From an uncultured Myxococcales bacterium (GTDB lineage Bacteria; Myxococcota_A; Polyangia; Polyangiales; Polyangiaceae): DNA of 64,000 nt. The position numbers were made by a program, and so were the translations under genes. The first letter of the stretch is position 1, and every line of letters starts with the position of its first letter. The stretch spans positions 124,001 through 188,000 of the forward strand of contig CALFEQ010000032.1 of assembly GCA_937949945.1 (NCBI GenBank), in the 5' to 3' direction. The notes below the pieces were generated by a model. The model was not told where the DNA came from. It did no database searches and saw nothing but the letters and a program-made list of their open reading frames with translations. Below, one piece after another: positions 7,994 through 16,572 of the stretch.

Positions 7994-10258
7994 ATGAGAA
8001 TCGTGTGCATTGGTGGCGGTCCGGCTGGGCTCTACTTCGCGCTCCTCTACAAGAAGGCGCGGCCCGACGCGACGATCACCGTCGTCGAGCGAAACGCTCC
8101 GGGCGTGACGTTCGGCTGGGGCGTCGTGTTCTCCGACGAGACGCTCGAGTACCTCGAGGAGAACGACGGGCCGACGCACGAGGCCATCACGAAGAGCTTC
8201 GCCCACTGGGACGCGATCGACATCCACTACCGTGGCAAGTGTCTTCGCTCCGGCGGCCACGGCTTCTCGGGGATCGCACGCAAGGAGCTCTTGCGGATCC
8301 TGCAGGACCGCTGCGTCGAGCTCGGCGTGCGGCTGATCTTCGAGAGGGAGGTCGACGACTACCAGGCCGTGGTCGAGAGCCTCGGCGGCGCGGACCTCGT
8401 CGTCGCGTGCGACGGCGTGAGGAGCAAGATCCGCGAGCGCCACGCCGACGTGTTCCGTCCGTCGATCGATCTTCGCTCCGCCCGCTACATGTGGCTCGGG
8501 ACGAAGAAGAAGTTCGAGGCGTTCACGTTCTACTTCGTCGAGAACGAGCACGGCATGTTCCAGGCGCATGCCTATCGCTTCGACGAGGACACGAGCACGT
8601 TCATCGCCGAGTGCGACAAGGATTCGTTCTTCGCGGCCGGCCTCGATCGGATGTCGACCGAGGAGAGCATCGCGTACCTCGAGAAGGTGTTCGCGGAGCA
8701 CCTCGGCGGCGAGAAGCTCTTGCCGAACCGATCGCTCTGGGTGCAGTTCCCGACGGTCCGGAACGAGCGCTGGAGCCTCACGAACGACAAGGGCCAGCAC
8801 GTCGTGCTCATCGGCGACGCGGCGCACACGGCGCACTTCTCGATCGGCTCGGGGACGAAGCTCGCGATGGAGGACTCGATCGCGCTCGTCAAGGCGCTGC
8901 TCGCCACGCCGGACGATCTCCCCGCCGCGCTCGCGTCGTACGAGGCGGAGCGCCGTCCGATCGTCGAGCGCACGCAGAAGGCCGCGCAGGACAGCCTCCT
9001 CTGGTTCGAGAACGTGAAGCGCCACCGCGATTTCGAGCCGATCCAGTTCGCCTTCAGCCTGCTCACGCGGAGCAAGCGCATCACGTTCGACAACCTCAAG
9101 CTGCGCGACGCCGCGTTCGCCGAGCAGGTGCGCTCGTGGCACGAGGCGCGCGTGCCCGGCACGAAGCCGAACGCGCCCGCGATGTTCACGCCGTTCTCGC
9201 TGCGTGAGCTCGTCCTGCCCAACCGCGTCGTCGTCTCGCCGATGTGCATGTACTCGGCCGTCGACGGGCTACCGAACGACTTCCACTTCGCGCACTACGT
9301 CTCGCGCGCGATGGGCGGCGCGGGCCTCGTCATGACGGAGATGACCGACGTCTCCCGCGAGGGCCGCATCTCGCCCGGCTGCGCGGGCATGTACCTGCCG
9401 GAGCACGTCACCGCGTGGAAGAAGATCGTCGACGCGGTCCACGCCATGTCGGCGTCGAAGATCGGCATCCAGCTCGGCCACGCGGGGCGCAAGGGGTCGA
9501 CGAAGCCGATGTGGGAAGGGAGCGATCGACCGCTCGACAGCGGCAACTGGCCGATCATGAGCGCGTCGCCGCTCCCCTACTTCCCCGACAGCCAGGTGCC
9601 GAAGGAGATGGACCGCGCCGACATGGACGCGGTCAAAGCCGACTTCGTGCGTGCGACGAAGATGGCCGACGAGGCGGGCTTCGACCTGCTCGAGATCCAC
9701 ATGGCGCACGGCTATCTCCTCGCGAGCTTCCTCTCGCCGCTCACGAACGTCCGCAAGGACGCGTACGGCGGCTCGCGCGAGGGCCGCATGCGCTTCCCGC
9801 TCGAGGTGCTCGAGGCGGTGCGCGCGGCATGGCCGAAGCACAAGCCGCTGAGCGTCCGCATCTCGGCGACCGACTGGCTCCCGGGCGGCATCGAGGACGA
9901 GGACGTCATCGTCCTCGCGCAGGCGCTGAAGGAGCGCGGCACGGACATCATCGACGTGTCGTGCGGCATGACGACGCCCGACTCGCGCCCGAAGTTCTAC
10001 GGCCGCATGTACCAGGCCTACTGGTCCGACATGGTGCGGAACGAGGTGAAGATCCCGACGATCGCCGTCGGCGGCATCTCGAACGCCGATCAGATCAACA
10101 CGCTCATCCTCTCGGGCCGCGCCGACCTCTGCGCGCTCGCACGCCCGCACCTCGCGAACCCGCATTTCACGCTCTGCGCCGCGATCGAGCAGGGGTGGCG
10201 CGAGCTCTTCATCCCGAACCAGTACGGCATCGTCCGCCCGCTTCCGCCTGCTTCCTGA
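7994..10258 (+). CDS. Bifunctional anthraniloyl-CoA/salicylyl-CoA 5-hydroxylase-type monooxygenase-reductase
   Basis: The ATG at 7994 has an AGGAGGGG ribosome-binding site eight bases upstream and gives 754 residues. The N-terminal half is a class A flavin monooxygenase: FAD fold VCIGGGPAGLYFALLYKK at residues 4-21, GWGVVFSDETLEYL, the DG motif VVACDGVRSKIR, and GDAAHTAHFSIGSGTK. The C-terminal half, from about residue 395, is an Old Yellow Enzyme FMN domain: FSLRELVLPNRVVVSPMCMY, IQLGHAGRKG, DLLEIHMAHGYLLASFLSPL and VGGISNADQ. This fusion is the layout of 2-aminobenzoyl-CoA monooxygenase/reductase and of salicylyl-CoA 5-hydroxylase, which dearomatise or hydroxylate aryl-CoA. No CoA ligase for anthranilate or salicylate is adjacent, so the substrate stays open. 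Confidence 0.9.
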   Translation: MRIVCIGGGPAGLYFALLYKKARPDATITVVERNAPGVTFGWGVVFSDETLEYLEENDGPTHEAITKSFAHWDAIDIHYRGKCLRSGGHGFSGIARKELLRILQDRCVELGVRLIFEREVDDYQAVVESLGGADLVVACDGVRSKIRERHADVFRPSIDLRSARYMWLGTKKKFEAFTFYFVENEHGMFQAHAYRFDEDTSTFIAECDKDSFFAAGLDRMSTEESIAYLEKVFAEHLGGEKLLPNRSLWVQFPTVRNERWSLTNDKGQHVVLIGDAAHTAHFSIGSGTKLAMEDSIALVKALLATPDDLPAALASYEAERRPIVERTQKAAQDSLLWFENVKRHRDFEPIQFAFSLLTRSKRITFDNLKLRDAAFAEQVRSWHEARVPGTKPNAPAMFTPFSLRELVLPNRVVVSPMCMYSAVDGLPNDFHFAHYVSRAMGGAGLVMTEMTDVSREGRISPGCAGMYLPEHVTAWKKIVDAVHAMSASKIGIQLGHAGRKGSTKPMWEGSDRPLDSGNWPIMSASPLPYFPDSQVPKEMDRADMDAVKADFVRATKMADEAGFDLLEIHMAHGYLLASFLSPLTNVRKDAYGGSREGRMRFPLEVLEAVRAAWPKHKPLSVRISATDWLPGGIEDEDVIVLAQALKERGTDIIDVSCGMTTPDSRPKFYGRMYQAYWSDMVRNEVKIPTIAVGGISNADQINTLILSGRADLCALARPHLANPHFTLCAAIEQGWRELFIPNQYGIVRPLPPAS

Positions 10259-10452
10259 GCGAACGACGAGTCGCGCGCGCGTGCTTCGACGGGCTCGAGG
10301 GGCGCCGTCGGCGGTCGCGCGCCCGCTGACGAGGGCCAATCGTTCGGGGGAGCGCTGCCGAGCTCGTCCGCGGTCACCCTCTCGGGTGACAAACCATTTC
10401 GAGCACGAGCATGCTATGCGTTCACTTCGAGCTCTTCAGCTGAGAGGTCCAC

Positions 10453-12330
10453 ATGCACATCGCTCGGTCCGGCGCCTACGTCGCTTTCCTCTCGCTCGTC
10501 GCCGCGGGGGCGGCCCATCTCGTTGCTTGCGGGGACGACGATCCCGTCGCACCGCCCGCGGATACGAGCGACGCGGCTGTCGAGCCGGATGCTTCCGCGC
10601 CGGTCGTCGGACCCACGCTGACGATCTCGAGCACGCGGGCGAAGATCTATCTCGGGCAGACCGCGAAGCTCGACGGCGCCAGCATCGCGCCCGACATCGT
10701 CGCGAAGCACGCATGGACCGTCGTCGCCGCGCCCTCTGGGAGCTCGGTCGGGAACGAAGCGATCCAGGACGCGACGACGCCTTCGCCGACGATCAAACCC
10801 GACAAGCTGGGGCTGTTCACGCTACAGGTCAGCGGCGAGACGAAGGACGGCGCATCTGCTTCCGTCCTCGTCCATCTCGAGGCGCTCGATGCGCCGGTGT
10901 TCTTCGTCGAAGGGCGGATCACGATCGACCATACCGGCAATGGAGCGGTCCGACTATCCACGCACGTGGCGGGCGCGTGGGGGTCGCAGGCGCGCGAGGT
11001 CGGCTGTCCGCGCACCCTCGAGATCGTCGACAGCGACACCGGAGCGCCGATCACCGCCGCCGCCTCCTCGCGTGGCGGCGGATCGAATGGCGATACGTGG
11101 GAAGGCCCGCCGGGAACGCCCGCCCGGGTCGTCTTCCCGTGGTACGACATCCGGACCGGCGCGCCGACCTCCTTCTCGTCGAGCCTCGTGGTCGCCACTT
11201 CCGAGGATGGGTGTGGTGCAGAAGGGCCGAAGGTGATCGCCTCGACGGAACACTTCGACGGCGGCGTCACGGTTCTCGAGAACTTGATCTACGGCGCCCG
11301 CTTCTCTCCGAACGGAGAGCGCATCGCGTATATCCACGACAGGGTCGGCGTCGGCGCGCGTCTCGCGACCGTCGGCTTCGACGGCTCGGACCCGCGCGAC
11401 CTCACTCCGACCCATGCGGACGGCGACGGCGGACTGATTCCCGACGGGGGCACCAATTCGACCCTGGTCGGGTCCCTCGTCGTCGGTCCCGTGGCTCCCC
11501 GTTGGAAGGACGATACGCACGTCGGGTGGATCTCGTTCACGAGCGCCCCGCCCTCGCGTGTGGACTGGGAGCTGTGGACCGTCGAGGACAAGGCCTCCGC
11601 GGTTCCCGAGCTCGTGATGCGCTGCACGAACGCGGAGATCACGCACTTCGACTTCTTGCCGGACGGAACGATCGTCGCGGCGGTCCGCCACGAGCACACG
11701 CTCGAGGACGGCGGATCCACCAAGCCGATGGACATCGTGGTCTACCGCGCCGACGCGACGACGAAGGCCTGCGAGGTCGTTCGCAACCTGACGAACAACA
11801 CCGAGAACACGCACGTCGCGCGTGACTTTGCGCTCTCGCCGGACAAGACGACGGTCGCGTTCTATGGCGGAGTCGGCAACGGGCAGCCGGGGACGTCGCC
11901 GAACACCAACACCGCGCGGCTCTACACGGTCCCCGTCGACGGGTCGCGGCCACCGACGCCCGTGCCGGGGGCGACGGGTAACGCGGACCTGGGCAGTGGG
12001 CCGCGTTGGGCGGCGGGAGGAACCGTCCTCGTCTGGAGTCAGATCGACATGACCCCGTACGAGAGCGGCGGGGGCAGCTCGTTGGTGCGATTCAGCCGCC
12101 TCGTGTCGGTGCCTGCCGGCGGAGGCGACGTCGCGATCGTCACGTCGAGCTCGACGAGCCACGACTTGCAAACGGATGGCGGAGCGCAACGCGAATACGT
12201 CATCCGCCACGGCATCGGTCAGGGCTGTGGCGTGGCACCTGCCACGATCTCGAACGGCATCGTGCTCTTCTCGAGCGCGCTCGGCCTCGTCGGGCTCCTC
12301 GTGCGCCGTCGTCGCACGCGCTCCGGCTGA
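10453..12330 (+). CDS. Lipoprotein with beta-propeller-like domain and MYXO-CTERM-like tail
   Basis: 625 residues. The N-terminus has a lipoprotein signal with lipobox LVAC (Cys about residue 26), then an acidic, Pro-rich linker. Residues about 50-150 form an Ig-like beta domain (LTISSTRAKIYLGQTAKLDG). The remainder carries TolB/WD40-type strands (GARFSPNGERIAYIHDRVG, PRWKDDTHVGWISF, DFALSPDKTTVAFYG). The C-terminus shows GQGCGVAP, a hydrophobic helix (GIVLFSSALGLVGLLV) and an Arg cluster (RRRRTR), which is the arrangement of MYXO-CTERM sorting tails. Having both an N-terminal lipobox and such a tail is odd and is discussed under findings. Function unknown, predicted cell-surface. Confidence 0.8.
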   Translation: MHIARSGAYVAFLSLVAAGAAHLVACGDDDPVAPPADTSDAAVEPDASAPVVGPTLTISSTRAKIYLGQTAKLDGASIAPDIVAKHAWTVVAAPSGSSVGNEAIQDATTPSPTIKPDKLGLFTLQVSGETKDGASASVLVHLEALDAPVFFVEGRITIDHTGNGAVRLSTHVAGAWGSQAREVGCPRTLEIVDSDTGAPITAAASSRGGGSNGDTWEGPPGTPARVVFPWYDIRTGAPTSFSSSLVVATSEDGCGAEGPKVIASTEHFDGGVTVLENLIYGARFSPNGERIAYIHDRVGVGARLATVGFDGSDPRDLTPTHADGDGGLIPDGGTNSTLVGSLVVGPVAPRWKDDTHVGWISFTSAPPSRVDWELWTVEDKASAVPELVMRCTNAEITHFDFLPDGTIVAAVRHEHTLEDGGSTKPMDIVVYRADATTKACEVVRNLTNNTENTHVARDFALSPDKTTVAFYGGVGNGQPGTSPNTNTARLYTVPVDGSRPPTPVPGATGNADLGSGPRWAAGGTVLVWSQIDMTPYESGGGSSLVRFSRLVSVPAGGGDVAIVTSSSTSHDLQTDGGAQREYVIRHGIGQGCGVAPATISNGIVLFSSALGLVGLLVRRRRTRSG

Positions 12331-12387
12331 CCGAACGGCGCGTCCTCGCGCACGAGATCGCACGCCCGCTCGTACCGGCCTGGCGTC

Positions 12388-12987
12388 TCAGCGAGCGGCG
12401 TTCTTCAGTCGCTCGTAGTCCGCGGCGGCGCTGTCGACGACGGCAAAATCGCGCATCGCCTTCTCGGACTCGGCGACGAGCTCGGCGGTGAAGACCGTCA
12501 GCCCCCAGATGCCGTTGTCGCGCTTGCGGAACGGCCATCGCGTGCCGCGCACCGTGACGACGCTCGCGCGCTCACCGGCGGGATCGATGTCGATCTGCGC
12601 GGGCCCGGAGAGGTCCTTGCGCAGGCGTCGCGCCCATCCGCGAGCGCGATAGACCAGGGCGAAGACGTCGCTCCCGTCGGGGCAATCGGCGTACGGGCCG
12701 TAGGCCTCGAGGAGCTCCGAGCGCTGGGGCTCGGGGTACGTGGCGGCGACGCGGTCGCGCGCCTTCCGGCGAAAGTCGCGGATCGTGTAGCAAGCCCACT
12801 GCGCCTCCGTCTCGAGGTACGCGAAGAAGCTCTTGGGATCGTCGCGGGCGACGCCGCGTGCGATCCGCATGTACGCGCCCTCGGGCGTGCGGTCGGAGGG
12901 GAACGGCCTGTACAGGGCGGCGAACGCGGCGGCGGGGACGACGACCGCGCCGGCCATGATCAGCACCTTCCGTCTCGTCAGGGGCAT
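12388..12987 (-). CDS. Hypothetical exported protein with Tat-like signal
   Basis: 199 residues. The N-terminus (TRRKVLIMAGAVVVPAAAFA) has twin Arg before a hydrophobic stretch and resembles a Tat signal or signal anchor. The mature part starts with a helical region (PEGAYMRIARGVARDDPKSF) followed by two Cys (WACYTI, YADCPDG) that could form a disulfide outside the cytoplasm. The C-terminal third is beta-rich (ERASVVTVRGTRWPFRK, then NGIWGLTVFTAEL). The layout resembles small lumenal or periplasmic NTF2-like or lipocalin-like proteins, but I cannot assign a family. It stands alone, convergent with the lipoprotein gene and divergent from egtB. Confidence 0.75.
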   Translation of the reverse strand: MPLTRRKVLIMAGAVVVPAAAFAALYRPFPSDRTPEGAYMRIARGVARDDPKSFFAYLETEAQWACYTIRDFRRKARDRVAATYPEPQRSELLEAYGPYADCPDGSDVFALVYRARGWARRLRKDLSGPAQIDIDPAGERASVVTVRGTRWPFRKRDNGIWGLTVFTAELVAESEKAMRDFAVVDSAAADYERLKNAAR

Positions 12988-13180
12988 CGGGCAGGCTCGT
13001 CGAAGGAGTGGGGGCGTCGTGCGACTCGAGAAGCTCGATGGGTGCGCCCGACCGACATTGCTTGGAACTCCAAAGATTCAGGTCGAGTAGCGGCTCGTCG
13101 ATCGCATTGCACGTCGTGGTGCCGGCGAGTGGGGCAATTTGAACCTTGTCTCGAAAGTCGCGGACGTCTATGGCGGCGGG

Positions 13181-14458
13181 ATGAGCTCGACCGAGGGGGC
13201 CGCCGCCCATCGGCGGAGTGTCGTAGCACGGGTGCTCGCGGTTCGGAGAGCGACGATGAAGCTCGTCGAGCCGCTCGAGATCGAGGACTGGGTCGTCCAG
13301 TCGATGCCCGACGCGAGCCCGGTGAAGTGGCATCTCGCGCACACGACGTGGTTCTTCGAGCGTTTCGTGCTGCGCCCGCTCGGCGTGCCCGCATTCTCGG
13401 ATGCGTACGACTACCTCTTCAACTCGTACTACGAGAGCGTCGGTCCGAGGCACGCGCGGCCGCGCCGCGGGATGCTCACGCGTCCGACGGCCGCGGAGGT
13501 CGTCGCCTATCGCAAGGCGATCGACGCACGTCTCGCGGACCTCGAAGGCTCTCCGCGCCTCGCCGAGATCGCGGACGCGCTCGAGCTCGGCAAGGCGCAC
13601 GAGGAGCAGCATCAAGAGCTCCTCCTCACGGACGTGAAGCACCTGTTCTCCGAGAACCCGCTCCGCCCGGCCTATCGAGCCGGCGGCACGGCGCCGGTGG
13701 AGGACGTTGCGCCGCCTCTCTCGTGGGTTCGATTCGACGGCGGCGTCTTCTCGATCGGCCACGACGGCAGCGGGTTCTCCTTCGACAACGAGCGGCCACG
13801 GCATCAGGTCCTCGTCACGCCGTTCGAGCTCGCCTCCCGCCTCGTGACCTGCGGCGAGTATCTCGAGTTCATCGAGGACGGCGGCTATCGGCGCCCCGAG
13901 CTGTGGCTCTCGGACGGCTGGGCATGGGTCCACGCGGGGCGCGAGCCGGTGCGGGCGCCGCTCTATTGGGATCTCGACGCGCGCGTCCTCCACACGCTCC
14001 ACGGCACCCGTCCGATCGTGTCGAGCGAGCCCGTCTGTCACGTCACGTGCTACGAGGCGGACGCCTACGCGCGGTGGGCGGGGGCGAGGCTGCCGCGCGA
14101 GGCGGAGTGGGAGATCGCGGCCGAGCGCGCCCTCGCGAAAGGCGACCCCGCGGCGAGGGGCTCGTTCGTGGAGGACGATGCGCTCCATCCCCGTCCCGCT
14201 CGTGCTGCAGCGATGGCGCAGCTCCTCGGCGACGCCTGGGAGTGGACGCAGAGCGCGTACGCCCCGTACCCCGGCTTCCAGCCGCTGCCGGGGGCGTTCG
14301 GCGAATACAACGGAAAATTCATGATCAACCAGCACGTGCTCCGGGGCGGATCGTGCCTCACGCCGAGGGACCACATCCGCGCGACGTACCGCAACTTCTT
14401 CCCGCCGAGCGCGGCTTGGCAGGTCACCGGCATCCGCCTCGCGAGGGACGTGGCATGA
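13181..14458 (+). CDS. egtB: Ergothioneine biosynthesis sulfoxide synthase EgtB
   Basis: 425 residues from ATG 13181; a TTG at 13139 could add 14 residues but looks non-coding. The N-terminal DinB_2 domain carries the three iron-binding His, the first in VKWHLAHTTWFFE and the pair in HEEQHQELL. The C-terminal half is an FGE-sulfatase-like C-type lectin fold (GGVFSIGHDG, DNERPRHQVLV, CHVTCYEADAYARWAGARLP, LGDAWEWTQSAYAPYPGF, HVLRGGSCLTP). EgtB joins a thiol donor to trimethyl-histidine (hercynine) using non-heme iron and O2. The stop overlaps the egtD start (ATGA). Whether gamma-glutamylcysteine or cysteine is the donor cannot be read safely from this alone; no egtA or egtC is nearby. Confidence 0.93.
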   Translation: MSSTEGAAAHRRSVVARVLAVRRATMKLVEPLEIEDWVVQSMPDASPVKWHLAHTTWFFERFVLRPLGVPAFSDAYDYLFNSYYESVGPRHARPRRGMLTRPTAAEVVAYRKAIDARLADLEGSPRLAEIADALELGKAHEEQHQELLLTDVKHLFSENPLRPAYRAGGTAPVEDVAPPLSWVRFDGGVFSIGHDGSGFSFDNERPRHQVLVTPFELASRLVTCGEYLEFIEDGGYRRPELWLSDGWAWVHAGREPVRAPLYWDLDARVLHTLHGTRPIVSSEPVCHVTCYEADAYARWAGARLPREAEWEIAAERALAKGDPAARGSFVEDDALHPRPARAAAMAQLLGDAWEWTQSAYAPYPGFQPLPGAFGEYNGKFMINQHVLRGGSCLTPRDHIRATYRNFFPPSAAWQVTGIRLARDVA

Positions 14459-15456
14459 CTCCGCTCGACGGATCGAGCCACGAGCGCGCGCGCTCCCGTT
14501 CCGCGCGCGACGACGCTCGGCAAGCCTTCCTCGACGACGTCGTCGCCGGTCTCCGATCGGCTCCGAAGCGGCTCTCGCCGAAGTACTTCTACGACTCGGA
14601 GGGCTCGCTGTTGTTCGACGCGATCTGCGAGCTTCCCGAGTACTACGTGACGAGGACGGAGCGCGCGATCCTCGAGGCGCGCGCCGGCGACATCGCCGCT
14701 CGCCTCGCCGCGTCCGGCGAGAAGTGCCGCGTCGTCGAGCCGGGCGCGGGCAGCGGAACGAAGACGCGCATCCTCCTGCGCGCGCTCGGTCCGCGACGCT
14801 GCGTCGAGTACGTCCCCGTCGACATCGCCGGCGAGCACCTCGAGCAGGCGGCGATGAGGCTCCGCTCGGAGATCCCGTGGCTGCGGGTCACGCCCTTCGC
14901 CGCGGACTTCACGGTCGATCTACCGTCGCCCGAGCGCCGCGACGACGCGCGAACCGTCGTCTACTTCCCGGGCTCGACGATCGGAAACTTCGATCCCGAG
15001 GACGCGGCGCACCTCTTGTCCCGGTTTCGCGCCGCCGCCGGTCCCGACGGCCGCGTGCTGCTCGGCGTCGATCTGAAGAAGGACCCGGCCGTCCTTCATG
15101 CGGCCTACAACGACGCTCGCGGCGTCACGGCGGCGTTCAACAAGAACCTGCTCCGCCGCATGAACGACGAGCTCGGTGCGAACTTCGACGTCGACGGCTT
15201 CCACCATTACGCCTTCTACGCGCCGGTGGAGGGTCGCATCGAGATGCATCTCGTCAGCGCGCGCCGGCAGTCCGTGACCGTCGGCGGCGGCACCTTCACG
15301 TTCGAGCAGGGCGAGTCGCTCTGCACGGAGCGCTCCTACAAGTACGATCTCCCGTCGGCCGAGCGCCTCGCCGCCTCGGCCGGGTTGACGGTGGCGGACG
15401 CCTGGCTGGACGACGCGCGGCATTTCGCGGTGCTCCTGCTTCGCCCCAGCAGTTGA
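14455..15456 (+). CDS. egtD: L-histidine N-alpha-methyltransferase EgtD
   Basis: 333 residues, starting within the egtB stop. Diagnostic EgtD motifs: LSPKYFYDSEGSLLFDAICE, LPEYYVTRTERAIL, SAM-binding VVEPGAGSGTKTRILL, VPVDIAGEHLEQAA, VYFPGSTIGNFDPEDA, LGVDLKKDPAVLHAAYND, and SYKYDLPSAERLA near the end. The enzyme trimethylates histidine to hercynine with SAM, supplying EgtB. The two genes make a minimal two-enzyme ergothioneine module; the remaining step, C-S lyase EgtE, is commonly an unlinked PLP enzyme and is not visible here. Length is normal for the family (about 320-330). Confidence 0.95.
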   Translation: MTPLDGSSHERARSRSARDDARQAFLDDVVAGLRSAPKRLSPKYFYDSEGSLLFDAICELPEYYVTRTERAILEARAGDIAARLAASGEKCRVVEPGAGSGTKTRILLRALGPRRCVEYVPVDIAGEHLEQAAMRLRSEIPWLRVTPFAADFTVDLPSPERRDDARTVVYFPGSTIGNFDPEDAAHLLSRFRAAAGPDGRVLLGVDLKKDPAVLHAAYNDARGVTAAFNKNLLRRMNDELGANFDVDGFHHYAFYAPVEGRIEMHLVSARRQSVTVGGGTFTFEQGESLCTERSYKYDLPSAERLAASAGLTVADAWLDDARHFAVLLLRPSS

Positions 15457-15460
15457 AACG

Positions 15461-15494
15461 GTGCTCGCCGTCGTACGGCGAGCGCGGCGAGCAC
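15461..15494 (+). terminator. Perfect 10-bp inverted repeat after egtD
   Basis: GTGCTCGCCG at 15461-15470 pairs with CGGCGAGCAC at 15485-15494, starting five bases after the egtD stop. The loop holds a second, shorter pairing option (CGCC/GGCG). No T-run follows, so it could be a transcript-end stabiliser or a Rho-assisted terminator rather than a classical intrinsic terminator. Confidence 0.5.
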
Positions 15495-15540
15495 GCTCGT
15501 GCTCGTGCTCGTACTCGCCCTCGCCCGCGCCCGCGTTCTC
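15495..15540 (+). repeat. Degenerate hexamer microsatellite (GCTCGT-type)
   Basis: A run of CTCGTG, CTCGTA, CTCGCC and CCGCG units just before gluQRS, followed at about 15560-15585 by reverse-complement-like GAGTACGAGTACGA. The two halves (TCGTACTCG and CGAGTACGA) could pair across about 40 bases, placing a hairpin directly in the gluQRS leader. Confidence 0.5.
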
Positions 15541-15587
15541 GAGCGCTCGCCCCGCCGATTCGAGTACGAGTACGATGACGAGCCCCG

Positions 15588-16553
15588 ATGGCCGCCTCCA
15601 AGCCGGTTCGCACCCGCTTCGCGCCGTCGCCCACGGGTGACCTCCACCTCGGTAGCGCCTGGACCGCGCTCGCTTCCTGGGCGTTCGCGCGCGCCGCCGG
15701 CGGGCGCACGGTGCTCCGGGTCGAGGACATCGACAGGCCGCGCGTGGTGAAGGGATCGGCCGAGCGCATCCTGGAGGACCTCGCGTGGCTCGGGCTCGAC
15801 TGGGACGAAGGGCCGTCGTTCCAGTCGTCGCGCACGTCGATCTACGAGGCCGCGCTCGCGCGCCTCGACGCGATGGGGCTCACGTATCCGTGCGACTGCT
15901 CCCGCGCCGAGATCGCGCGCGCCGCGAGCGCGCCGCATGCGGGCGAGGAGGGGAGGGAGACCATCTATCCCGGAACCTGCAGGAATGCGCCGCGCGAGCG
16001 CGCTTTCAAGCGTCCGCCCGCCATCCGCCTGCGCGTGCCGGAGTCGTCGCGCGTCGTCTTCGAGGACGCGATCCACGGACGCGTCGAGGAGGACGTCGCG
16101 ACGACGGTGGGCGACTTCGTCCTCCGCCGCGGCGACGGCGTCTTCGCCTATCAGCTCGTGGTCGCGATCGACGACGCGGAGATGGGCATCACCCACGTGG
16201 TCCGCGCCGACGATCTGCTCGCGTCGACCGCGCGCCAGGTCCTTCTCATGCGGCTCCTCGGTCACGTCGACGTTCCGTCGTACGTCCACGTCCCGCTCGT
16301 CGTCGGTCCGGACGGCGACCGCCTCGCGAAGAGAGCGGGAGGCACCACCGTGCGCGAGCTCGCCGCGCTCGGCGTGGGGCGCGAGGAGATGGTCGCAACG
16401 CTCGCGCACGGGCTCGGCCTCGTGGGCCCCACGGTCACCGCGCGCTCCGCGGCCGAGGTCGCCGCAGCGCTCGAGCCGCCGAGCCGGTGGCGTCGCGAGC
16501 CATGGCCGATGCCGAGGACGTGGGCCGAGCGCGCCGCGCGCGAACGAGGGTGA
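15588..16553 (+). CDS. gluQ: Glutamyl-Q tRNA(Asp) synthetase GluQRS
   Basis: 321 residues, about half the size of glutamyl-tRNA synthetase, with no anticodon-binding domain. The class I HIGH-type signature is RFAPSPTGDLHLGSAWTAL at residues 9-27. A zinc site is suggested by CDCSR and YPGTC. The KMSKS equivalent is RLAKRAGG. Other family marks are VLRVEDIDRPRVVKGS and DDAEMGITHVVRADDL. GluQRS charges glutamate onto the queuosine base at position 34 of tRNA(Asp). Its presence implies the organism makes or salvages queuosine, although no queuosine gene is in this window. It converges on a kinase gene with 19 bases between the stops. Confidence 0.93.
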   Translation: MAASKPVRTRFAPSPTGDLHLGSAWTALASWAFARAAGGRTVLRVEDIDRPRVVKGSAERILEDLAWLGLDWDEGPSFQSSRTSIYEAALARLDAMGLTYPCDCSRAEIARAASAPHAGEEGRETIYPGTCRNAPRERAFKRPPAIRLRVPESSRVVFEDAIHGRVEEDVATTVGDFVLRRGDGVFAYQLVVAIDDAEMGITHVVRADDLLASTARQVLLMRLLGHVDVPSYVHVPLVVGPDGDRLAKRAGGTTVRELAALGVGREEMVATLAHGLGLVGPTVTARSAAEVAAALEPPSRWRREPWPMPRTWAERAARERG

Positions 16554-16572
16554 CGCCGCGGCGCGTCGAGTC

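Noticed and set aside
15495..15540. A CRISPR-like or direct-repeat array
   Set aside because: The units are 6 bases without spacers; it is a degenerate microsatellite, and no cas gene is in the window.
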